Assembly (NCBI GenBank): GCA_027023665.1
Contig: JALVUY010000091.1
Span: 1-9,449 of the forward strand
Origin: Methanocaldococcaceae archaeon
Lineage (GTDB): Archaea > AGJL01 > Methanococci > Methanococcales > Methanocaldococcaceae
DNA length: 9,449 bases
Direction of reading: 5' to 3'
Both the position numbers and the translations under genes were made by a program. The notes under the pieces were generated by a model. It worked only from the letters and a program-made list of their open reading frames with translations, searched no databases and had not been told where the DNA came from. Below, in pieces: positions 1-5,543 of the stretch (positions are counted from its first letter, which is position 1; each line of letters begins with the position of its first letter).

Positions 1-1
1 T

Positions 2-214
2 GAGTCAATTAAAGAACTTGCAGATAGAATCGGTAGAGACTTTAAGAACGTTTATAACGATCTCCAGGTATTGGCCTCTATAGGTTTAGTTGACCTTGAG
101 AAGGAGGGGAGAGCTACAAAGGTATCCGTTCCCGATGAGATTGTTTTTAAGTGGGAGGACGAAAGAATAACTCCTGTTGAGTTGGCTAAGAGCTTTGTAA
201 AGGCAACCGCATAG
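2..214 (+). CDS. C-terminal part of a winged helix-turn-helix DNA-binding protein (5' end outside window)
   Basis: The frame is open from the window edge and gives 70 residues before a TAG stop. Residues 2-24 (SIKELADRIG, then DFKNVYNDLQVL) have the pattern of a MarR/ArsR-like helix-turn-helix: a short helix, a turn, and a recognition helix. The next part (ASIGLVDLEKEGRATKVSV) looks like the beta wing, and is followed by a short acidic tail. The pattern resembles the small predicted regulators grouped with COG4190/HVO_A0114, some of which sit beside toxin-like genes; that assignment is from memory of the family and is moderate. The upstream partner and start codon are not visible. Its transcript probably runs on to the terminator at 739-776, since no other terminator is seen before it. 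Confidence 0.7.
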   Translation, partial: ESIKELADRIGRDFKNVYNDLQVLASIGLVDLEKEGRATKVSVPDEIVFKWEDERITPVELAKSFVKATA

Positions 215-244
215 AACTGGGTGATATAGATGTTCTGGTTTTAG

Positions 245-409
245 ATGAGGCTTTTTTATCTGGTTTTGGCTCTTGTTTTCCTTGTGGTTTCTCTGTATGG
301 GTCTGGGTTTCCTGGTATCACGGGAAGGGAGCTCCCCAGGTTGATTCTTTTCTATGGTTTATGGAATCTGGTTTTATGCACACTTAGTTTATATATACTT
401 TGCATATGA
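245..409 (+). CDS. Possible 54-residue hydrophobic membrane peptide
   Basis: An ATG frame beginning 30 bases after the regulator's stop encodes MRLFYLVLALVFLVV (residues 1-15), a classic hydrophobic segment with one N-terminal arginine. A loop with glycine, proline and charged residues follows, then a second hydrophobic stretch (residues 33-54, LILFYGLWNLVLCTLSLYIL). This would make two membrane helices. No good Shine-Dalgarno sequence lies at the proper distance (only a weak GGTGAT well upstream), and T-rich DNA can give hydrophobic frames by chance. I do not recognise a family. It is listed because it is hydrophobic along most of its length and sits in the same direction as the regulator gene. 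Confidence 0.28.
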   Translation: MRLFYLVLALVFLVVSLYGSGFPGITGRELPRLILFYGLWNLVLCTLSLYILCI

Positions 410-738
410 AGTGCAAAGATTCTATTTGTGGTTGAAGTTCTTACTCCATAGGCGGGTTCCTGCCATTCTTACTCCTAGTTCCCGCTGTGTGTGGAGATTT
501 GGAGATCTTAGTTCCGGTTCCTCTATTCGGAGTCTCTCTTGCTATTCAGTCGTTTACCCTTCGCTTGCTTCGGACTTGCTTGCTGGAGGAGAGGAGGGAT
601 GCTTACTTTGTTAGAGGCTGTTTAAAGGCATTACCCACTTGGCGGGCTTTCACCCTACCCACAGGCCTCATCGGGAACGCAGGGAAGATACCAGAGTTCT
701 AACAGGTGGACATTTTTAAAATCAATACCCATTTGAGA
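410..738 (+). other. GC-richer stretch without a convincing gene; possible non-coding RNA or insertion-sequence remnant
   Basis: No frame here has a ribosome binding site with a credible protein; the open frames are short and unlike the Glu/Lys-rich genes around them. The DNA is visibly richer in G+C than its neighbours. It starts with a small inverted repeat, CTTTGCA (398-404) and TGCAAAG (412-418), and has a hairpin-capable GGCGGG/TGCC segment at 451-464. It runs directly into a strong plus-strand terminator. In AT-rich thermophiles, structured RNAs stand out by G+C content, so an untranslated RNA or long 3' UTR is possible. One frame (about 487-614) includes FGDLSSGS, faintly like the Gly-Asp-rich tails of IS200/IS605 TnpB proteins. 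I could not match RNase P, tmRNA, 6S, SRP or rRNA signatures on either strand. Confidence 0.35.
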
Positions 739-776
739 TGCCGGACTATATCCTGGGATATAGCCCGGCGTTTTTC
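739..776 (+). terminator. Rho-independent terminator
   Basis: Bases 740-753 and 756-769 form a 14-position stem (GCCGG, one A/C mismatch, CTATATCC against GGATATAG, CCGGC) with a tight loop, followed by G and a run of five T at 771-775. The T-run lies on the plus-strand side, so it ends plus-strand transcription coming from the regulator region. It abuts the stop codon of the convergent gene at 776. On the minus strand the bases after the hairpin lack a good immediate T-run, so bidirectional action is doubtful. Confidence 0.9.
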
Positions 777-1789
777 TATAAAATGATCCTAGGTTTCGTT
801 TTATCTTTCTTTGAATTGTTTACAATAGAATTGAGTAATTTGTAGAGAAATTTGACTACATCTTTTGCAGCTCTGCAGGTCGTTGCACGATCATAAATTT
901 TTGTTAGGAATTCCTTATAATCAGAATCTTTAGTTTCAAGTGCTTTGTCAATTCTGGTATAAAGTTTGTAGATTCGGAGGTAAGAATTATTTAGGAAATC
1001 TTGTATACTTACAAGATATAATCCGAATTCCCGAATAAGTTCATCTATTTTTTCAGAAATGAAATTAACCCTTCTGAGTATTTCTCTTTGGTATTCAATC
1101 TTCTTCTCCATTGTTAGGTTTTTAACTAAGCAAGGTGTTAAAGTAATTAAAAGGGATTTTAAACAAAATAATCTCTTAATAACAATTGGTACGGTTTTCG
1201 ATAAATTACTCATATAATTCCAAAATTCACTGGACTTCCCGAAAACTTCTTGTTCTATTTTGGCCATTTCAATAGGAAATGGAGTTTGGCAAATATCATT
1301 AGCTTTTGTATTAAGCTGAAGAAGTACTGATTGAGGAGAGAGTATTTTTTCTATAGAGATAAATATTTCTGTAACATTAAGTTCTTCCTGTATAGATGAA
1401 AGCTTCTCTTTCTTTTCGTATAGTCTACGGATTTCATCTTCTAAAATTCCTAGTAGTTCGTCTATGCAGTCTATGAAATTCTTTATGGCGAGCTCGGGGT
1501 TTGAGGTTACTTGCTTAATGAAATTTTCAAAACAGTCCGTTGGTGCTTTAGGACTGCCAATATCAGCACCATTTTCACTGTCTTCGTTCTTGTCTATGTT
1601 TGCTCCCGGCGTGATTGCATTACAGTCCGTTGGTGCTTTAGGACTGCTAATATCAGCACCATTTTCACTGTCTTCGTTCTTGTCTGCGTTTGCTCCCGAC
1701 GTGATTGCATCTATGTTTATTCTCTTCTTAATGATTAAATCCAGGCAATCGGGATAACATTTCTTGAAAATACTCATACAGTTGTTCAT
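776..1789 (-). CDS. Unknown helical protein with a duplicated 30-residue segment; third gene of the HslU-like operon
   Basis: This 337-residue protein is not recognised. The start is firm: ATG at 1789 follows AAGGAGGT (1795-1802) with a 5-base spacer. The N-terminus has cysteines at 4, 11 and 15. Residues 27-56 and 57-86 are near-identical copies of a 30-residue acidic, probably disordered unit (core GANxDKNEDSENGADI, ending SPKAPTDC). From about residue 87 the protein looks mostly alpha-helical, with amphipathic Glu/Lys/Leu stretches (about 110-145 and 230-300) that could form coiled coils, and a basic tail rich in lysine. No signal peptide or clear membrane helix is seen. It lies 25 bases downstream of the AAA+ gene, on the same strand, so it is probably co-transcribed. 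A role as substrate, adaptor or partner of that protein is inference from position. Confidence 0.85.
   Translation of the reverse strand: MNNCMSIFKKCYPDCLDLIIKKRINIDAITSGANADKNEDSENGADISSPKAPTDCNAITPGANIDKNEDSENGADIGSPKAPTDCFENFIKQVTSNPELAIKNFIDCIDELLGILEDEIRRLYEKKEKLSSIQEELNVTEIFISIEKILSPQSVLLQLNTKANDICQTPFPIEMAKIEQEVFGKSSEFWNYMSNLSKTVPIVIKRLFCLKSLLITLTPCLVKNLTMEKKIEYQREILRRVNFISEKIDELIREFGLYLVSIQDFLNNSYLRIYKLYTRIDKALETKDSDYKEFLTKIYDRATTCRAAKDVVKFLYKLLNSIVNNSKKDKTKPRIIL
1532..1710. repeat. Tandem direct duplication, period 90 bp, two copies
   Basis: Copy 1 is 1532-1620 and copy 2 is 1622-1710. Comparing the two by eye I find four base differences in about 89 positions (one at ACTGCC/ACTGCT, two at TCTATG/TCTGCG, one at CCCGGC/CCCGAC). 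The period is a multiple of three, so the minus-strand reading frame is kept and a 30-residue unit is doubled. The high identity suggests a recent duplication or continuing copy exchange. Confidence 0.97.
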
Positions 1790-1814
1790 GGCTTACCTCC
1801 TTTGAAAATAAGTT

Positions 1815-3371
1815 TTAGAATAAGAAATCATCATCTTCCTCAGAGTCTTCATACTCCGTAGTTCTTTCCCATTCGGTTAATTTATTAAGTTTTTCCAGTA
1901 ATTCTTCTTTCTTATTTTCTATATGGTTTTCGATGTATTTTTTAAACCGATGAAAAGTTTTTGATTCCATACCTTTTAGATAATTTTCCTCTATCAGTTT
2001 CTCAAAAATAGTTTTACCTTCCGAATTTATTTCGAAGAATAGTGAGCAATTGGCACCTATAGAATGGAAAAGAGAATCGCTTAAATTATACTTAAATTCT
2101 TCTTTGGATAACTTGTCTTTTAGAAATTCTATTAACCAGTCGAAGAATAGGTTCCCGATTCCCTTCGTTTCATTATTGAACTCTTCAGCTATATTTATAG
2201 TTGTTTTTTTATCATAAGCGTGTTCTGATATGTTAAGCGGTTCAGAATTGATGGCTTGATTTATGAATGATTCATCGATCTTTATAGGGAATGAGTTTGA
2301 GTTTTTTACCTTTTCGACTAAAAAATAATTAACTCTGGAAAGATTTTCTTTTACTCTTTTTGCTCCTAAATATTCTTGTTCATTTTGTTTCATGCAGATT
2401 TTTGCTAATTCATTGAGAGCATTTTCTTCAACTTTTACAAGACTGTCTTTGAATGGTTCTGGAAGTATTGTCCATTCTTTTCTTATTATCTTTAAGTAAT
2501 CTTCAAAGGAAAATTTTCTAAGTTTAACTTTAATGTTGAGTTCCCTTTTTAGCTCGGGGATGAATTCGTCCGATGAATGTTCGGAAAAATTTCCGGTTAG
2601 CATAAATGTTATATGAGAAGTATCAACAGTTCTTCCTAAATGTATTTTTGTACCTTCGAGCATTGTAGATATTAATTCTTGAAGAGGATGGTTAGATAGG
2701 ATTTTATCTACTTCTTCGATAAAAATTATTCCAAATGGCTTAGAGTAAAAACTTTTGAAAGGATCCGGAGATTTGTACGGAAAATCAGCTATGCAACTTT
2801 GTAATAAATAAACATTTTCGGTCCGTTGGAAAACGGACTTAAGTTCTCTTATGAAACTTTTAGCTCCGGGATTGTCATATTTCCAGTTAACTAACTCTTC
2901 CGATTTTGCGGCTCCAAAAAAAACATAGACTGCAGCAAATTCGGCAGCTATTTTAAACTTTACTCCGATTATTCCTTTCTTCTTAAGAAGATTTAATATT
3001 GAGTTTGCCAGTTTGTATCTAATAACCATTTTCCAAACATTTCCGGCTATATTGTCATTTATAGAATCATAAAAATCAACTGTAACAATTGTTCGGATAT
3101 TATTCTCCTTATACTCTGCTATAGCATATTCGTTCATTGAGACCTTGACGAAAGGAATCCCAAGGGTTTTAGCAATACTTCTGGCCATATGTGTTCTTCC
3201 GGATCCCGAAGGACCTACTAAGAGAATGTTATTTATTTTTCCGGGTTTACCCTGTGCATATGCTTCAAAATTTTCACAAATTGCTGTTAATGTATTCTCT
3301 ACTGCATTACGTTGACCTATAACATCCTCGCTGATTAAATCTGTAAGGTATTCTGCGGCAAGGCCGAGCAT
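1815..3371 (-). CDS. HslU/ClpY-like AAA+ protein with altered nucleotide-site residues and a C-terminal extension
   Basis: A 518-residue protein with the layout of HslU, the unfoldase that feeds the HslV protease. It has an N-terminal VIGQRNAVENTL, Walker A GPSGSGRT at 53-60, a long insertion of I-domain size (about 95-205), Walker B IIFIEEVDKI at 215-224, sensor 1 in HITFMLTGNF (253-262), a FIPELKRELNIKVKL segment and a sensor-2-like LGAKRVKENL (335-344). Key residues differ from HslU: the Walker A lysine is Arg59, the Walker B aspartate is Glu219, the arginine-finger position is Glu277 (Arg276 is adjacent), the sensor-2 arginine is Lys338, and the GYVG pore loop reads EYKE. Instead of ending near 380 it continues for about 140 residues to an acidic tail (EDSEEDDDFLF). 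No hslV is present. The start ATG has AGGAGG at 3377-3382, overlapping the stop of the preceding gene 9 bases away. Weak or lost ATPase activity is inferred, not shown. Confidence 0.88.
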   Translation of the reverse strand: MLGLAAEYLTDLISEDVIGQRNAVENTLTAICENFEAYAQGKPGKINNILLVGPSGSGRTHMARSIAKTLGIPFVKVSMNEYAIAEYKENNIRTIVTVDFYDSINDNIAGNVWKMVIRYKLANSILNLLKKKGIIGVKFKIAAEFAAVYVFFGAAKSEELVNWKYDNPGAKSFIRELKSVFQRTENVYLLQSCIADFPYKSPDPFKSFYSKPFGIIFIEEVDKILSNHPLQELISTMLEGTKIHLGRTVDTSHITFMLTGNFSEHSSDEFIPELKRELNIKVKLRKFSFEDYLKIIRKEWTILPEPFKDSLVKVEENALNELAKICMKQNEQEYLGAKRVKENLSRVNYFLVEKVKNSNSFPIKIDESFINQAINSEPLNISEHAYDKKTTINIAEEFNNETKGIGNLFFDWLIEFLKDKLSKEEFKYNLSDSLFHSIGANCSLFFEINSEGKTIFEKLIEENYLKGMESKTFHRFKKYIENHIENKKEELLEKLNKLTEWERTTEYEDSEEDDDFLF

Positions 3372-3380
3372 AGCTTCCTC

Positions 3381-4772
3381 CTATTTAAAGTATTTTTCCA
3401 AAATTTCTTGAAAGCGGTTTTTCTTATCATTCTCAGTAGAATAGAAAGTCTCGAGTAACTCTTTTGAGGATAAGAACCTTTGCTCTATAACCAGGTTGGT
3501 TACTTCATATACAAACTGTTTCATATCTTCAAGGGAAATAGTTTTATTAAATTCTCTGTTTGTAAGAGGGGACAAAATTATTGCCAACTTTAGGGGATTT
3601 ATCTTTGATCTTAGAAACGGAGTAGGGCTGAACTTGGCCAGTTTACTGTTAGGAATGTAGAGGCTGTTATCATACTCGGGAACTTCTAGGATATAAACGA
3701 TATTAAATGTATTCTTTCTGATAGAAAACAGGAAGTCACCTCTTTTGAGTATTTGGAAAGTTTCGTTGTTGATCTTATCTTTGTATTTTTTATATAGAAA
3801 ATATTTTGTTTCAATATCCGCATGAGTGTCTTTAATTCGGAAGAAGAAATCCCAATTTACTAACCATGAGTTAAAGTAATGTCTGCTAATTATTTTGATA
3901 TCTCTGGTTATATCGTCTTCTTTGAAATTTTTATCGGGGATAATAGTCGTCTTATTAAGTATGAATGCTTTTACATTGAATAGTTTCTCGAAAGATATTT
4001 TCTTTAGTGGTTGAATTTTTCTTTTCTTTACTTTTAGTTTCGAGGGGAGCTGAAAGAGTAGAGCTGCTAAGTTTTCTTTGTATAGCACTTTGCTTCCCAA
4101 GTACTCAACTTCCGCTTCTTTTATCAGATAAGGGGATATTAAAAGGGTAATGCTATTCTTATTTTCATTTGAGTACTCTTTTACGAAGAAACTCTCTTCT
4201 AAGTTTTGTTTTATTGTGTTATAAACCTCCTTTGTTAATATCAGTTCCAAAACAGAGTTTTCTAATTTGTGTACTAAGGTGACTGCGAACCCTGCAGCAA
4301 ACAGCTCGAGAACACTCGAATAGAACGGATTGTTTTCGGTTCTTAAGGTTGTAGCATCTAAAAAAATGTAAGTCGGTTTGGGCTCGTATATTTCCAAGAA
4401 CTTATCCACCAAGATTTCATAGTCTAATACTTTTTTTTCCTTAAAAAGTATTCTTCCTAAATCTCTATTAATAATGCTCCTGTCATCATTCCCGAAAAGA
4501 GAAATTATATCTTGGAAGTTTCTGTTTTCTTTATGAGGTTTTAAGGTAAGTGCAGTTACATTCTCACGGTTTAATAGTTCTAGAAACCTTTTCTTGGAGA
4601 AATTGCTTCCCAAGAAAGAATCGAAGAATAATAGTAATAAACTTCCGTTAGAGTTCTTTCCCTTTTTTATCAGATTGATAGCTTCTTTAGTAGGTTTCTT
4701 TCTACCTTTGACTGCTCTGTTTAGGGCATAAGTAAATCCTTCAATTGGTACATAAACCTTTTTTTGTCTCAT
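3381..4772 (-). CDS. Unknown 463-residue protein, first gene of the HslU-like operon
   Basis: Not recognised. Numbered from the ATG at 4772, the first part (about 43-215) alternates predicted beta strands and helices: SLLLLFFDSF (44-53), NVTALTLKP, PTYIFLDATTL (133-143), AGFAVTLVHKL and SITLLISPYL. This is suggestive of an alpha/beta nucleotide-binding or Rossmann-like fold. YIFLDA looks like a Walker B strand, but no Walker A motif precedes it. A basic linker (KLKVKKRKIQPLKK, 245-258) separates a second half with aromatic-rich beta segments. No signal peptide or membrane helix is seen. A longer form of 473 residues is possible from a GTG at 4802, which has its own GGAGG; I chose 4772 because it is an ATG with AGGAGG at 4780-4785 and a 7-base spacer. 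The stop overlaps the ribosome binding site of the AAA+ gene, implying translational coupling. Confidence 0.85.
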   Translation of the reverse strand: MRQKKVYVPIEGFTYALNRAVKGRKKPTKEAINLIKKGKNSNGSLLLLFFDSFLGSNFSKKRFLELLNRENVTALTLKPHKENRNFQDIISLFGNDDRSIINRDLGRILFKEKKVLDYEILVDKFLEIYEPKPTYIFLDATTLRTENNPFYSSVLELFAAGFAVTLVHKLENSVLELILTKEVYNTIKQNLEESFFVKEYSNENKNSITLLISPYLIKEAEVEYLGSKVLYKENLAALLFQLPSKLKVKKRKIQPLKKISFEKLFNVKAFILNKTTIIPDKNFKEDDITRDIKIISRHYFNSWLVNWDFFFRIKDTHADIETKYFLYKKYKDKINNETFQILKRGDFLFSIRKNTFNIVYILEVPEYDNSLYIPNSKLAKFSPTPFLRSKINPLKLAIILSPLTNREFNKTISLEDMKQFVYEVTNLVIEQRFLSSKELLETFYSTENDKKNRFQEILEKYFK

Positions 4773-4779
4773 AATGCTT

Positions 4780-4814
4780 CCTCCTGTCCAATTTTCTGTC
4801 ACTTTAAATCCTCC
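4780..4814 (-). promoter_or_regulatory. Two tandem ribosome binding sites giving alternative starts
   Basis: On the minus strand, GGAGG at 4810-4814 stands 7 bases before an in-frame GTG at 4802, and AGGAGG at 4780-4785 stands 7 bases before an in-frame ATG at 4772. Both have good spacing, so the gene may produce 473- and 463-residue forms, or the upstream site may act only as a ribosome standby. The downstream ATG is favoured. Confidence 0.6.
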
Positions 4815-4954
4815 GAGTATCTAATAGTTTTAGGTAAGCCCATCGTGCCCTCCGCTTTGTGCCTCCCCTACTTATTGCTTCAGGGAGGGAGGGGGGCTAA
4901 TGGGCAATATTAAATATCGGAGTGCTGTTATATGCCGTAAATTGACAGAAAACT
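4788..4954. repeat. Large imperfect inverted repeat in the divergent intergenic region
   Basis: Three short blocks recur in inverted order on both sides of about 4875. The outer block is CCAATTTTCTGTCAC (4788-4802) against TTGACAGAAAACTGG (4940-4954), 13 of 15 matching. The middle block is CTCCGAGTAT (4811-4820) against an ATATCGGAG segment near 4914-4922. The inner block is GCCCATCGTGCCCTCC (4838-4853) against a GGAGG...GGGGGGCTAATGGGC segment (about 4886-4915). Spacing differs between the arms. It could be the ends of a small mobile element, an RNA hairpin in the leader of the minus operon, or two related promoter leaders facing each other. The G-rich run at 4884-4897 is the most GC-rich spot nearby. 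Confidence 0.55.
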
Positions 4955-5130
4955 GGTAATGCTGGTTATTTTTCTACAGTCTTGTAAGTTTGTCTAGGAG
5001 GTAAGAATTCCGGTTTCATTCATATATAAGGTAGGTTAAGTGAACTACTCCAATAAGGATTAGTTTACAAGATCAGCTCATGAATGCTCTATAAAGATCT
5101 TGATTATCACTCCTATACTGGCCTCTATTT
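4955..5130. other. Intergenic DNA without a recognised gene
   Basis: Nothing codes convincingly here on either strand. An orphan Shine-Dalgarno-like AGGAGGT at about 4996-5002 on the plus strand has no start codon behind it. The stretch is downstream, in transcription sense, of the transposase relic at 5131-5379, so it may be further decayed insertion-sequence DNA, but I found no readable transposase motif in it. Confidence 0.4.
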
Positions 5131-5379
5131 CAGCTTTGAGATGAATGATGGCTTATTTCTGTTCCATACATATCTGACAAGATTTCTGAATGTTCTTTAC
5201 TGACATACCTGTTGAGCAGAAGGCTGTTATTTTTTGATTATCTTTGGCTTAAACTTCCCGTTCCTGTCTTTGGAAATTTCTATCTTTCCAGCTGCCGTTT
5301 TACCTGTTTCTGTAGTTGTCCTTCTTCCCTCTATGTAGCCTAAGAATTCCTCAAGGTATCTGAAGGCTTTGTAAGAAAA
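5131..5379 (-). pseudogene. Decayed IS256-family (mutator type) transposase fragment
   Basis: On the minus strand, 5227-5379 is open for 50 codons and reads FLGYIEG, GKTAAGKIEI and KDRNGKFKPKIIKK before a TAA. This closely resembles the N-terminal region of IS256-type transposases, which typically has LGY, GEIEI and PRDRNGEFEPKII. The next family motif, GMSVKNIQ, follows at 5186-5209 in another frame. ILSDMYGTEIS follows at 5151-5183 in the third frame, and SFISKL at 5131-5148 after another shift. The order matches the family (GMS..DIQ, L..MYG.EIS, S.ISK). So this is a relic with several frameshifts and internal deletions, without start codon, catalytic domain or any chance of activity. It marks past insertion between the two divergent operons. 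Confidence 0.8.
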
Positions 5380-5403
5380 TTACTTAAAGAGAAAAGAGTC
5401 CTT

Positions 5404-5429
5404 ATATCAGGTTCATTAGGGACTGATAT
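5404..5429. repeat. Short inverted repeat upstream of the dnd promoter
   Basis: ATATCAG (5404-5410) and CTGATAT (5423-5429) are perfect 7-base inverted copies separated by 12 bases, followed at 5431-5438 by the 8-base palindrome TACCGGTA. They end about 30-40 bases before the predicted -35 box, where an upstream regulator could bind. Arms this short can occur by chance. Confidence 0.35.
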
Positions 5430-5467
5430 GTACCGGTATGGGTTTTATCTCGTGTTTTCCTAATAGT

Positions 5468-5496
5468 TTGAAGTTCCAAAGCAACGGGTGTATAAT
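5468..5496 (+). promoter_or_regulatory. Sigma-70-type promoter of the dndBCD operon
   Basis: TTGAAG (5468-5473) and a perfect TATAAT (5491-5496) are separated by exactly 17 bases. The expected start point is about 5502-5504, some 40 bases before the dndB ATG. This makes a TTG codon at 5496, the furthest upstream start of the frame, unusable, because it lies within the -10 box. Confidence 0.8.
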
Positions 5497-5497
5497 T

Positions 5498-5527
5498 GTG
5501 TGGAAGTTTATTGAAAAACTTCCACAC
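5498..5527 (+). promoter_or_regulatory. Perfect 12-bp palindrome at the predicted transcription start (probable operator or 5' hairpin)
   Basis: GTGTGGAAGTTT (5498-5509) is repeated exactly in inverted form as AAACTTCCACAC (5516-5527), with a 6-base centre. It begins one base after the -10 box and covers the likely start point. A protein bound here would block transcription, so an operator for an autoregulator is the simplest reading. DndB has been reported as a repressor of dnd genes in Salmonella, which makes it a candidate ligand. A 5' mRNA stabilising hairpin is an alternative; there is no T-run for a terminator. Confidence 0.7.
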
Positions 5528-5543
5528 GAAGATAGAGGGAACA

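Noticed and set aside
313..694. Inverted pair CTGGTATC (about 313-320) and GATACCAG (about 687-694)
   Set aside because: Eight bases about 370 apart with unrelated flanks; probably chance.
354..702. Two overlapping open frames of 86 and 71 codons on the plus strand
   Set aside because: No ribosome binding site at either start, composition unlike the neighbouring genes (Ser/Leu/Cys-rich), no recognisable domain. A TnpB-tail reading is too weak to annotate.
410..735. RNase P or other housekeeping RNA on the minus strand (AGGGTGAAA near 645-660)
   Set aside because: The short match lacks the other conserved blocks of RNase P (such as GAGGAAAGTC), and the terminator points to the plus strand.
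1464..1757. Plus-strand open frames across the 90-bp repeat
   Set aside because: They are antisense to the 337-residue gene and open only because the duplicated segment has few stops; no ribosome site and no domain.
776..4772. Identification of the minus operon as dndFGH
   Set aside because: DndH is a very large protein with a HerA/FtsK-like ATPase domain and none is present; the middle gene here is HslU-like, and gene sizes do not fit.
4996..5360. Direct repeat TAAGAATTCC near 5002 and 5341
   Set aside because: Ten bases with different flanks inside AT-rich DNA; no sign of an array or attachment site.
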